A stretch of DNA of 64,000 bases from a virus, in the IMG/VR virus record IMGVR_UViG_3300045051_000172, positions 55,479 to 119,478 of that record; one strand, written 5' to 3'. A program made the position numbers and the translations under genes. This document shows positions 39,456 to 47,008 of the stretch, in pieces. How positions within the stretch are numbered: the first letter of the stretch is position 1; each line of letters begins with the position of its first letter. The notes under the pieces are model-generated. The model was not told where the DNA came from, did no database searches, and saw only the letters and a program-made list of their open reading frames with translations.

Positions 39456-41239
39456 AACTAAGCGATGGAAAAACTACGAAGAATGGATCGACTTTCTATA
39501 AGGTCGCGGGACTTCCAGCTAAAGAGATCTTCCGACGCCACTTAGGTATTGGAAAATTGGCTGAGGTCGTTCGGGGGCATAGCACGGACAAAGAAGAGAC
39601 TTTCGCTGACTTCCCCAAATCAGTTGGAATTTTTGTTCACGAGAAAAAGATGGTCTTCATTGCGTATAAGATGCGCTTGAATGTCGGAGCCAATGCGAAA
39701 CCTAGAATTTTCGCCGATTCCAAACGATTTACAATCTCTTTTAAGAATGGAAAAGCTTTTATTTACAAGGTCCAAGTGGGACGAGAGCAAACTCCCGTTG
39801 CTAACTACACTTTTAAACCAGAGGCCTTGGTTGAGTTTCTTGCTCGGGAATTGAAGCATTACGATGTTAAAAAGATCAAGCATAAGATTTACAATCAGGT
39901 AGCCAACTTGATTTTCCGAGAAGCTAAGAAGCATGGAATTTTCAAAAAGCATCCTCCTAAAAAAGTGTTTAAACTTTCCAACGTGATGCTTGCGTTAGCC
40001 TATCCGGAACTCATTCCTTTCTGGATGGAAGGCTTTAATCTGAACAATATTCAGAACGATCAAGAAGTTATCAAGCTTTTCAGATCTCTTCCGGCTCCTT
40101 CCGTCACGAGAAAGTTCGTTGAGATCAAAGGAAAGAAGAAGGGACTCATTCGAGAGATCTTAGAGGGAACCAAACTTTACGGCAGTCACGATAAATATCT
40201 GACTACACTTCCCTTCTATGTGGCGAGATTTTTCCAAGGACTTTTGTCTGAGGACCACATTCAGAACGTGCTTAAGTTAACCCGCTCTACTCTTCAGGAG
40301 TCTCTTAAAGATCCCAAATTGGTTCTGACGACTACAGAGCCTTTCGAAAGAGGATGGACTAAAACGGAGCAAAAGCATTATGTCGAAGGCCTGATTTCTT
40401 TCGGCCAGGAATTGAAGACCCATAATTCTAAGATTGAGACTCAGGCTGCAGGTAAAAAGAAAGCCGTAATAGTTAAGATTCCAAACCCGGATACGGTTCG
40501 ACTCAAGGCTTTCTTGGCTAATTTCAAGCCGGAGACTATTCTTTCTCTTTGGGGCGAGATGTTAAATTTCTCGAAGCAAGGACCTCTGGGAAGCCCGCAA
40601 ATGTCCATGTTTGATCTCCGCGACGCTGCCCGACAATGGTTTGAGCGTAAGGAAGAAATCTCTTTAGATTTTGATTTCAGGGGCCTCAAAGAACTTCATG
40701 ACCATATTTCCAGATTGTATCGAAACCTTAAAGATAAGGATTTCCAAATCGAGGTTACGGAGCGTTGCGCCAGTGTTGAGAAGATCCCAGTATCGGAAAA
40801 ATTCCCCGCCGAGATCGTATTTCCCCGTTCTCGATACCAATTGAATGACTGGGGACATGATCTAAGTCATTGTATTGCCAGTTATTCTGAGCGCGCACGC
40901 CGCAAGGAACTCTTGTTGATCGGGGTTGTCAACGAAGGAAAATTGTTGTATACCTTAGAGGTAGACAAGAGTGGAAGGCTGGTTCAATTTAGGGGAAAAC
41001 ATAATGCATCCGCCCCCAAAGAACATCAAGAACCAGTTATGGAGTTTCTGTCTAAGAATGGAATTACCGGGGAAAGACGGGTACGAGTTTATCGTCCTGA
41101 TCCCGCCAGTCCAGGGTTTACTTTACTCGGACCAGGAGATTTTCCAACTACGACGGATTCTAAGTATGAAGAGTTTGCTCCCTGGGAAGTTCCCTTGGAG
41201 AAAAAAGAGGAAGAAGAAAAAGGAGTAGCACATGGCTAA
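39452..41239 (+). CDS. PcfJ-like protein, 595 aa
   Basis: The C-terminal part (about 455-530) shows DWGHDLSHCIASYSERARR, LLYTLEVDKSGRLVQFRGKH and then NASAPKEH. This is the conserved core of PcfJ-like proteins from conjugative plasmids and phages, whose function is not known. The N-terminal 400 residues are basic and mixed. A Lys/Glu-rich tail ends the protein. Overlaps PilZ by 4 bp and the next gene by 8 bp. Confidence 0.65.
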   Translation: MKLSDGKTTKNGSTFYKVAGLPAKEIFRRHLGIGKLAEVVRGHSTDKEETFADFPKSVGIFVHEKKMVFIAYKMRLNVGANAKPRIFADSKRFTISFKNGKAFIYKVQVGREQTPVANYTFKPEALVEFLARELKHYDVKKIKHKIYNQVANLIFREAKKHGIFKKHPPKKVFKLSNVMLALAYPELIPFWMEGFNLNNIQNDQEVIKLFRSLPAPSVTRKFVEIKGKKKGLIREILEGTKLYGSHDKYLTTLPFYVARFFQGLLSEDHIQNVLKLTRSTLQESLKDPKLVLTTTEPFERGWTKTEQKHYVEGLISFGQELKTHNSKIETQAAGKKKAVIVKIPNPDTVRLKAFLANFKPETILSLWGEMLNFSKQGPLGSPQMSMFDLRDAARQWFERKEEISLDFDFRGLKELHDHISRLYRNLKDKDFQIEVTERCASVEKIPVSEKFPAEIVFPRSRYQLNDWGHDLSHCIASYSERARRKELLLIGVVNEGKLLYTLEVDKSGRLVQFRGKHNASAPKEHQEPVMEFLSKNGITGERRVRVYRPDPASPGFTLLGPGDFPTTTDSKYEEFAPWEVPLEKKEEEEKGVAHG

Positions 41240-41624
41240 GAAATCTAAGAAAAAGGTGAAATCGAAGGCACGGAAAGCTGCTCCTAAAAAAGCAGTCCAA
41301 CTTCCAGAGATTTCAAAAAATGAAATGTATGCCTATAAACTCAAACTGGGCAATGGTCAAGAAATCGAAGTTTATTCTTCGAAAGTCGGAACTCATGCTG
41401 CGATTGCAAGAGGTTCGAGAGCTGGGGCAGGAGATATCGCGGCCAATAAAGCAGAAGCCGAAAAACTGGTTGCGGGAATGAAGGCAATTGCCGCATTCAA
41501 GGATATGACTTTCGAAGTTGTTGAAGTTAACTCAGTTGAAATTATTAAACAAGACGGAAGCCGCGAAGAAGTTAAGCCCAGTCTTTGGAAACGAATTTTA
41601 GGATTATTCGGAAAGAAGAAGTAA
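41232..41624 (+). CDS. Hypothetical basic-tailed protein, 130 aa
   Basis: The first 22 residues are almost all Lys, Ala, Ser and Arg, like a nucleic acid binding tail. The rest is a mixed domain with a Lys-rich end (KRILGLFGKKK) that may touch membrane. No family recognised. Confidence 0.55.
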   Translation: MAKKSKKKVKSKARKAAPKKAVQLPEISKNEMYAYKLKLGNGQEIEVYSSKVGTHAAIARGSRAGAGDIAANKAEAEKLVAGMKAIAAFKDMTFEVVEVNSVEIIKQDGSREEVKPSLWKRILGLFGKKK

Positions 41625-41945
41625 ATGAAGTTTCACCGTGATGAAGAATTAGCTTTTAACCTGCTCGACATTTTGGGGCGCTCAGACGAGTTCCACAAAG
41701 TAAGAGATCTGGTTGGCGAGCTGCAGACGACAGAATTATTCATATATTCCATCGTACTCAAGCTCAAGAAAGCTAAACTTGTGGAGACCTTACCCGGAGT
41801 ATCGGGAGGAATCAAGAGAGTCAACGGACCAGTCACGGCTTATTTGGTTATGAAAGCTCTTAATCGACTTCCTAAAAAGTTGTCAGGAAAGAGCGCAGAG
41901 CTTGCAACAAACATCGTCACCCTTCTTCAGAAGGAACAACTGTAA
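41625..41945 (+). CDS. Rrf2-like winged-helix protein, 106 aa
   Basis: The order of elements (AFNLLDILG helix, LVGELQTTELFIYSIVLKLK recognition region, then LPGVSGGIKRV wing) matches Rrf2-type winged helix regulators, without the Fe-S cysteines. Likely a DNA-binding regulator. Targets unknown; the nearby CATGAAA sites are candidates only by place. Confidence 0.55.
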   Translation: MKFHRDEELAFNLLDILGRSDEFHKVRDLVGELQTTELFIYSIVLKLKKAKLVETLPGVSGGIKRVNGPVTAYLVMKALNRLPKKLSGKSAELATNIVTLLQKEQL

Positions 41946-41961
41946 CGATGGAGGAAGGAAT

Positions 41962-41989
41962 GGGTTCGGGCGTTTTCACGTCCGGACCC
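41962..41989 (+). other. Strong hairpin upstream of 42009
   Basis: An 11-bp stem (arms 41962-41972 and 41979-41989, two G-U pairs) with a 6-nt loop and no T tract. It sits 11 nt before the GGAGG of the next gene. Could be an mRNA processing or stability element. Confidence 0.5.
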
Positions 41990-42008
41990 TACTTCAATTG
42001 GAGGTTTG

Positions 42009-42542
42009 ATGTACGGTCACGGTAGCATGGGAAAATGGTGTCCAGTTTGCGGAAGATCCTGCGAAAAATACATTATGTTCCAACACGAATGGTACTGGAG
42101 ATGTCCATCCTGTAAAATCGATGCTGACAATCCCCCCAAAGCCCAATTGAAACCCCCAAAAGCTTATGTTAAGGCTCACGACGACGAGATGACTGATCCC
42201 GCTTTTCGAGGAATGTACAGCTCAGTAATTCTTGATTTTCAAGCCGACGATTGCATGATGAATAACATCATGATTACGAATGATCCTCACACTGGGAATC
42301 CTACGGCAGAGATTAAGATTGCAGCTCAGGGCCGAGTTAATGGAATTCCTAAAGTGGAAATTTTTACAGAAATTTTTAATGTATCTCCCGGCTGTCCTGG
42401 ATTTGAGAATGAGCTTTGGGAAGAATTGGCAGTTAGAGTTCTTCATTTGAATTTCGCCGCGAATGTCCATGACGTGAAAATTGAATATTTGAAATCTAGG
42501 CTAGGACATAACTATCCGAATAGCAAGATGAATATCTCATGA
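42009..42542 (+). CDS. Hypothetical zinc-ribbon protein, 177 aa
   Basis: ATG at 42009 follows GGAGG. N-terminal CPVC and CPSC pairs (a zinc ribbon of about 30 residues), then a mixed domain with many Met and Asn. No family recognised. Followed by a 4-bp overlap. Confidence 0.6.
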   Translation: MYGHGSMGKWCPVCGRSCEKYIMFQHEWYWRCPSCKIDADNPPKAQLKPPKAYVKAHDDEMTDPAFRGMYSSVILDFQADDCMMNNIMITNDPHTGNPTAEIKIAAQGRVNGIPKVEIFTEIFNVSPGCPGFENELWEELAVRVLHLNFAANVHDVKIEYLKSRLGHNYPNSKMNIS

Positions 42543-42799
42543 CTGAAGTGGATGCCATTAAAAAGTCTTTGCTCCTGTCTGGTTTCGTAAATGGAGGCTT
42601 GCATTTCTTTTTTGAGCAAACCTATAATGCAGTTTATATTCCCACAGACCAAATGACTTCCTTCGAAAACGTAATCGAATATATGCAGACATTCGCCTTC
42701 CATCGTTACCCGACAGTTGAGGAGAGAAAAATTTACTACCGCACTGCCCGAAAGCTGGAGAAGTTTCGTGACAAATTCCGACAATCAAGCAGCATTTAG
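42539..42799 (+). CDS. Hypothetical protein, 86 aa
   Basis: Starts by ATGA overlap. Aromatic-rich with a basic helical C-terminus. Its end overlaps the DUF1643 gene by 32 bp. Confidence 0.5.
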   Translation: MTEVDAIKKSLLLSGFVNGGLHFFFEQTYNAVYIPTDQMTSFENVIEYMQTFAFHRYPTVEERKIYYRTARKLEKFRDKFRQSSSI

Positions 42800-43277
42800 C
42801 GAGTGCGGACAATATCGTTACTCTCTCACCCGTTATTGGGATTACGAAAAACCTGCCGTCACTTTCGTAATGCTGAACCCCAGCACCGCAGATCACATTA
42901 AAAACGACCCCACGGTTGAAAGATGCCAAAGACGTGCAGTCGAATTAGGATTCGGAGGACTTATTGTGGTTAATCTTTTCGCATTAAGGTCAACTGATCC
43001 CAAGCTTCTTTACAAACATCCCAATCCTGTCGGCGAACACAATGATGAATATATCCAATTGGCTATAAGAAACTCGAAGCAAACGATCTGCGCTTGGGGA
43101 AAGCACGGGCATCTTTACGGTCGGGGTTACGAAGTGTTGAATCTCATGAAAGAGACCCTTCACTACACTGAAAGAGAAATTTATTATCTGAAAATGAATA
43201 AGGATGGAACCCCGGCTCACCCTTTGTACCTTCCTTATGGGGTTAAACCCGCTCTAATGGACCTGGGAGGGCGCTGA
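42768..43277 (+). CDS. DUF1643 family protein
   Basis: 169 aa. GTG start at 42768 behind GGAG gives the typical DUF1643 opening FSECGQYRYSLTRYWD. Then FVMLNPSTADHIKNDPTVER, the family hallmark, a NLFALRSTDP segment and AWGKHG. DUF1643 proteins are widespread in phages and bacteria with unknown function. Confidence 0.85.
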   Translation: MTNSDNQAAFSECGQYRYSLTRYWDYEKPAVTFVMLNPSTADHIKNDPTVERCQRRAVELGFGGLIVVNLFALRSTDPKLLYKHPNPVGEHNDEYIQLAIRNSKQTICAWGKHGHLYGRGYEVLNLMKETLHYTEREIYYLKMNKDGTPAHPLYLPYGVKPALMDLGGR

Positions 43278-43283
43278 TACAAT
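43274..43283 (+). promoter_or_regulatory. Extended -10 promoter for a leaderless mRNA
   Basis: TGATACAAT (hexamer 43278-43283) ends 6 nt before the ATG at 43290. No -35 and no Shine-Dalgarno. Confidence 0.45.
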
Positions 43284-43289
43284 GAACGT

Positions 43290-43589
43290 ATGTATAGAAG
43301 CGTTTTTTATAGGGTTTTTAAGAGGGGAACCAAGGGACCGGCTGTCTTCAGGGCTTATATTGAGGAACCAGACGATCAAGACTCCCATATTCACGTTTTT
43401 GATGAACTTTTGGTCCAAGGATACGAATGTGAGATGACTCCCATCGTTTTGGACGGCAAATTGTTCGATTTTCTTTTTCACTATACCCTCTTGGAAGCAC
43501 AGAGGTTTTGTGAGACATTAGGTTATGAGATCAACCCTCACTATCCTTTTGAGGCGATCTGGAAACGAAAGCTTTTTAGGGTGAAATGA
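43290..43589 (+). CDS. Hypothetical protein, 99 aa
   Basis: Aromatic-rich mixed protein with no Cys cluster. Starts immediately after an extended -10 box. Next gene overlaps by 4 bp. Family unknown. Confidence 0.5.
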   Translation: MYRSVFYRVFKRGTKGPAVFRAYIEEPDDQDSHIHVFDELLVQGYECEMTPIVLDGKLFDFLFHYTLLEAQRFCETLGYEINPHYPFEAIWKRKLFRVK

Positions 43590-43945
43590 TGGAAAGCCTG
43601 TACGCAAAAGCTAAAGCCCTCCTAGAAAGAATGATGTTCCGCAACACCGAAACCAAGATGCATGAGTATGAACAGTTCCTCAAAAATGAGATAAAACCTG
43701 AGGATTTGGTTCACTTTTTCAGTACCCAAGACCTGGCCGAAATTCATTCAAAAGCCTGTCACTTGGCCTCGACAACTTCTTATGGGGAAGAGGTCAATGG
43801 GGAGAGAATTTTCAGTAATCCGGCCCTCTTACAGTCCTACTGCTATTTTCAGGCGGTGTACGGACAGCTCCGAGCCCGGGGTTTAATTCCGCATCAAGTC
43901 CAACTCGGCGATCAGAAAGATCAAAACCGCAAGAACTCGATTTAG
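43586..43945 (+). CDS. Hypothetical protein, 119 aa
   Basis: Two possible ATGs, 43586 and 43589. Helical, with a conserved-looking HLASTTSYGEEV segment. No family recognised. Confidence 0.5.
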   Translation: MMESLYAKAKALLERMMFRNTETKMHEYEQFLKNEIKPEDLVHFFSTQDLAEIHSKACHLASTTSYGEEVNGERIFSNPALLQSYCYFQAVYGQLRARGLIPHQVQLGDQKDQNRKNSI

Positions 43946-43951
43946 CTAGGC

Positions 43952-43957
43952 TATAAT
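43952..43957 (+). promoter_or_regulatory. -10 element TATAAT upstream of 43979
   Basis: Consensus TATAAT, no -35 seen, followed by AAGGAG. Confidence 0.4.
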
Positions 43958-43978
43958 ATCTCTTATAAGGAGATTGAC

Positions 43979-44191
43979 ATGGCAGAACGAGCTAAATGTA
44001 AATGCGGTAAAGCGGAAATGAACTTCCCCAATTTGAAGCAAGAACAAATTGATGGCAAATGGGAAAGCGAATGTTGTTTAGAAGCTCCTAAGGCTGAAAA
44101 AGCCCCGGAACCTAAAGAAGAAAAACCCGCTGAACAAAAGGCTGATAAATCATCCAAAAAGAAGAAAAAGGATGAATCAGAAGCCAAGTAA
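43979..44191 (+). CDS. Small Cys- and Lys-rich protein, 70 aa
   Basis: The N-terminal CKCG and ECC residues may bind a metal. Residues 38-70 are a Glu/Lys/Pro disordered tail. Overlaps the next gene by 20 bp. Unknown. Confidence 0.5.
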   Translation: MAERAKCKCGKAEMNFPNLKQEQIDGKWESECCLEAPKAEKAPEPKEEKPAEQKADKSSKKKKKDESEAK

Positions 44192-44462
44192 AATCTATGA
44201 AACTGCGGATGTCGACTTGGCCTCATTTTTGTGCCTTCACGACATTCAATACCTGGATTGCCGGGTAGAAAGTGATCCTCGGTCTGGAAGAGCCCGAGCC
44301 ATCATCAGATTTGTGGATGATAAGCAAAACGCAAGGGATCTCGAAAGAGTTTTTCTTACGTCGGAGTTCAAGAAGTATCGGGACATAAATAAATTTCTTC
44401 TTAAAGAGGTTCACAAGGCTTGTGACCAAATTAAGAAACAAGTGATAGGTGAAGGAAGCTAA
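44172..44462 (+). CDS. DUF5659-like protein, 96 aa
   Basis: YETADVDLASFLCLHDIQYL followed by RAIIRFVDDKQNARDLERVF matches the pattern of DUF5659, a small domain frequent in phages. Function unknown. Confidence 0.6.
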   Translation: MNQKPSKIYETADVDLASFLCLHDIQYLDCRVESDPRSGRARAIIRFVDDKQNARDLERVFLTSEFKKYRDINKFLLKEVHKACDQIKKQVIGEGS

Positions 44463-44464
44463 AT

Positions 44465-44815
44465 ATGAATAAAACTACAGGACCAAATTCAATTGCCCAA
44501 GAAAAGTTCATTGATGATTGCGGTGCAGACAAAATGTCTGACGTTATTTCAGTAGGAACGGCTACTTCGGCTAACATGGCTACTTCTTCACTTCAAGTTG
44601 GAAAAGGCAGCGTCCTTCGAGTTCGAGTCGGGGCAGCCACTTTCATAGCTTTCAGTAACGATAAGACGGCCTTAGACGCCGCGACGATTGATGCAGCCTA
44701 TGTTGCGTCTCCTTGTATTGAGTTACCGGCTGCTGGAACGTATGTGATTGCAAGTCCTGCAAAATGGGCTCGTGCAAGTGCAGATCCAGTTCGCAAAGAA
44801 TTAATTACCGCTTAA
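44465..44815 (+). CDS. Probable small virion (decoration-type) protein, 116 aa
   Basis: Ala/Thr/Ser-rich and beta-rich (SSLQVGKGSVLRVRVGAATF), no charged clusters. First of the virion block. Resembles trimeric decoration or head-fibre proteins in composition only. Confidence 0.5.
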   Translation: MNKTTGPNSIAQEKFIDDCGADKMSDVISVGTATSANMATSSLQVGKGSVLRVRVGAATFIAFSNDKTALDAATIDAAYVASPCIELPAAGTYVIASPAKWARASADPVRKELITA

Positions 44816-44824
44816 GTTTTAAGC

Positions 44825-44846
44825 CTCTTCTGAAGGGTCAGAAGAG
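44825..44846 (+). other. Perfect 9-bp hairpin between virion genes
   Basis: CTCTTCTGA (44825-44833) with TCAGAAGAG (44838-44846) and a 4-nt loop AGGG, no T tract. Possible processing or attenuation element ahead of 44865. Confidence 0.5.
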
Positions 44847-44864
44847 TAGGTTTGGTGAGGCAAA

Positions 44865-45794
44865 ATGATTTACGAAAAAAGGTGGAAAGCTGTTTCCCCG
44901 CGTACATTCACGTCAAGTGGAACTTCTCTCGGAGTAGTTTCAATCTCGTCAACCAAGGGATTTTATGTTAAACAGAAAGTCCTAGTCCAACAAGCCGGAG
45001 TTTCAACGGCATTTCAAGTTCAAGAAGTTCTCTCCAAAACCCAGTTAGTTTTAGGCCCAGTCGGTTCAGATCTTAAGCAAGTTTCTGATCTTTCTGCATA
45101 CACGACGGCTGCTACGATTCGAGCAGATAAGCAAACTCGCCCGGCCATTGAAGCCAAAGAGTACGAGCGTGCGGTATTTGAGGAAGAACCAGTTGTCGCC
45201 AAACGAGTCGTATTGGTCGACGAAGTCGGGGATAAATATGCCAAGGACAATCCCCTTCCAGTTCAACTCTCTGACGGCTCGATCAACATCGGAACAGTCA
45301 ACGCAGAGTTAGAAGTCCAACTCTCCCACAAAGATGACACACCTAATCCTGGAGATGTGGCTGACTCCGTCCGAATCGGAGACGGAACTTACGAACTTGA
45401 TGTGAACCCAGACGGATCTATCAACGTCAATGTTCAAAATAGTTCAGGCGGAAATGATGTAATTTCGGAGTTCGCAGAGATCACTTCCGTCCCATTAAGT
45501 ACGATGACGGACATCCTGACTTATACAGTTCCAGCAGGATTTACTCTAAAATTAGCCAAAATCGAAGTCAGCGGAAGCAACATAGCCACTTATGAGGTTA
45601 CTGTCGATGGGACCTTAGAGGCCCGCAAAAGAACATGGTTTAGTGGGCCCATTTCCGAGACTTTCAATTTTGAGACCGCAGCCGCTGGGGGATTTCCGGT
45701 TCTCGCTGGAAGTGTCATAAAAGTGCGCGTCATCCATGGACGGCCCATGTTGGGAGATTTCGAAGCCCGCCTAATAGGTGAGTTGGATCAATAA
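44865..45794 (+). CDS. Virion structural protein, 309 aa
   Basis: Beta-rich with no Cys. Contains KDNPLPVQLSDGSINIG and DVNPDGSINVNV, short modules shared with the 46036 protein, so both likely belong to one fibre or collar structure. The C-terminal 110 residues look like a jelly-roll domain (YTVPAGFTLKLAKIEVSG). Confidence 0.6.
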   Translation: MIYEKRWKAVSPRTFTSSGTSLGVVSISSTKGFYVKQKVLVQQAGVSTAFQVQEVLSKTQLVLGPVGSDLKQVSDLSAYTTAATIRADKQTRPAIEAKEYERAVFEEEPVVAKRVVLVDEVGDKYAKDNPLPVQLSDGSINIGTVNAELEVQLSHKDDTPNPGDVADSVRIGDGTYELDVNPDGSINVNVQNSSGGNDVISEFAEITSVPLSTMTDILTYTVPAGFTLKLAKIEVSGSNIATYEVTVDGTLEARKRTWFSGPISETFNFETAAAGGFPVLAGSVIKVRVIHGRPMLGDFEARLIGELDQ

Positions 45795-45814
45795 TTTAAT
45801 CAACTAGACTCAGA

Positions 45815-45820
45815 TATACT
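45815..45820 (+). promoter_or_regulatory. -10 element TATACT (GATATACT) upstream of 45834
   Basis: Part of the repeated GATATACT late promoter core; an AGAGG ribosome site follows. Confidence 0.4.
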
Positions 45821-45833
45821 GAAAAGAGGTTTT

Positions 45834-46007
45834 ATGGCAGATTTAGAAACAAAAAGATCAAAACTTGAATTAATGAGAGTTCAGACGGCTAAAGCCGAGC
45901 TTGAATTCAAAATTGAAGAACGTCTTGAAGAGATTGGTCGCCTTAAAGAAGCGATTATAAAGCAAGATGCCCGAGCCGAAGAACTTAAGAAAATTTTAGG
46001 GGAATAA
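45834..46007 (+). CDS. Small coiled-coil protein, 57 aa
   Basis: Own promoter and AGAGG. Highly charged heptad helix throughout, no Cys. Lies between two virion genes. Unknown. Confidence 0.6.
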   Translation: MADLETKRSKLELMRVQTAKAELEFKIEERLEEIGRLKEAIIKQDARAEELKKILGE

Positions 46008-46035
46008 GCGTAAACCGCTTTTAAGGAGATAGCAA

Positions 46036-46926
46036 ATGGCCGATCAAAACACAAGCCTACCAGTCCGTACAGAAGCCGCCGGGGATGTAATCGTAAAGAT
46101 TGCGGATGCTTCGATACCAGCGCAGCAGTTAACCGTAAACCCAGATGGGTCTATAAATGTTAATGTTGCCGAACCTGTCACAGTTGATGCGACCGATTTC
46201 GATATTCGAGATCTTACTTTCGCGACAGACTCTGTCGACGTTTCTGGTTCTGCAGTAAGTATTACCGGCTCAGTCGTTGTTACTGCAACGGATTTAGATA
46301 TCCGCAATTTAGTTTTTGCAACCGATAAGGTTGATGTTTCAGGATCGTCTGTTACGGTTTCTGGAACGGTCACAGTTGTCGCTACTGATCTTGATATCAG
46401 AGATTTAGCCTTTGCGACGGATAAAGTCGATGTTTCCGGATCTACCGTCGATGTCACCGCGACGGATCTCGATATTCGAGATTTAGACGCGGCGCAAGAT
46501 AGTGTAGAAGCCTGGATTAAAGATGCAACTGGAAATGCGTTTAGTCCATCTAACCCTTTACCTGTGGTTATGGTTTCAGATCTTCCCGGAGATGAAATCA
46601 ATGACCCCAATACTGCAACAGTTGCAGGAGCCGGATCTAATAACCACGATTACACGGTCACTGCCTTAAAAACTCTCTTACTGCATCAAATTGAAGCCTC
46701 TGCTTCTGGAAAAATAAAGCTTCAAGTTCAGATAGAAACTGCAGTGGCTTCGGGAACCTTCATAACTAGATTTGTTAAATTCAACTCTACGGCGAATCCG
46801 AACATCAGTATCATCTTAAAATCCCCGATCACAGTGGCGGCTGGAGTACGAGTTAGGGTTGTAAGATCAAATCTTGAAAATCAAGCTCAAGATGTTTACA
46901 GCACAATTTCAGGCCAAGAAGTATAA
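46036..46926 (+). CDS. Repeat-containing virion protein, 296 aa
   Basis: After VNPDGSINVNVAEP come tandem repeats from residue 52: two 32-residue units (ATDLDIRDLxFATDKVDVSG plus a Val/Thr strand), one of 26 and a partial one. They look like stacked beta strands of a fibre. The C-terminal half (SPSNPLPVVM, then a beta domain) resembles that of the 44865 protein. A probable head or tail fibre or collar component. Confidence 0.65.
   Translation: MADQNTSLPVRTEAAGDVIVKIADASIPAQQLTVNPDGSINVNVAEPVTVDATDFDIRDLTFATDSVDVSGSAVSITGSVVVTATDLDIRNLVFATDKVDVSGSSVTVSGTVTVVATDLDIRDLAFATDKVDVSGSTVDVTATDLDIRDLDAAQDSVEAWIKDATGNAFSPSNPLPVVMVSDLPGDEINDPNTATVAGAGSNNHDYTVTALKTLLLHQIEASASGKIKLQVQIETAVASGTFITRFVKFNSTANPNISIILKSPITVAAGVRVRVVRSNLENQAQDVYSTISGQEV
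46189..46500 (+). repeat. Tandem coding repeat, 96-bp unit
   Basis: Units at 46189-46284, 46285-46380, 46381-46458 (shortened) and a partial copy from 46459. They begin with a GCNACNGATyTNGATATy-type motif encoding ATDxDIR. Confidence 0.8.
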
Positions 46927-46962
46927 TTAGAATCCCTGGTCTGCAACAGCTTGCTAGGAATT

Positions 46963-46990
46963 AAAGGGGGTCAATAAAGGCCCCCTTTTT
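46963..46990 (+). terminator. Rho-independent terminator after 46926
   Basis: AAAGGGGG (46963-46970) pairs with CCCCCTTT (46981-46988), 10-nt loop, T tract to 46990. Also works in reverse by symmetry. Confidence 0.75.
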
Positions 46991-46994
46991 ACTG

Positions 46995-47000
46995 TATAAT
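46995..47000 (+). promoter_or_regulatory. -10 element TATAAT ahead of 47009
   Basis: Consensus TATAAT 8 nt before the ATG at 47009. No Shine-Dalgarno of normal form; a 1-2 nt leader is predicted. Confidence 0.45.
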
Positions 47001-47008
47001 GAGGCAAT

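Noticed and set aside
46189-46500. Tandem repeats as a CRISPR array or DGR variable region
   Set aside because: Repeats are in frame and adjacent without spacers, and no reverse transcriptase gene is present.
46044-46610. 188-aa minus-strand frame
   Set aside because: Arises from the codon pattern of the tandem repeats on the plus strand; no ribosome site.
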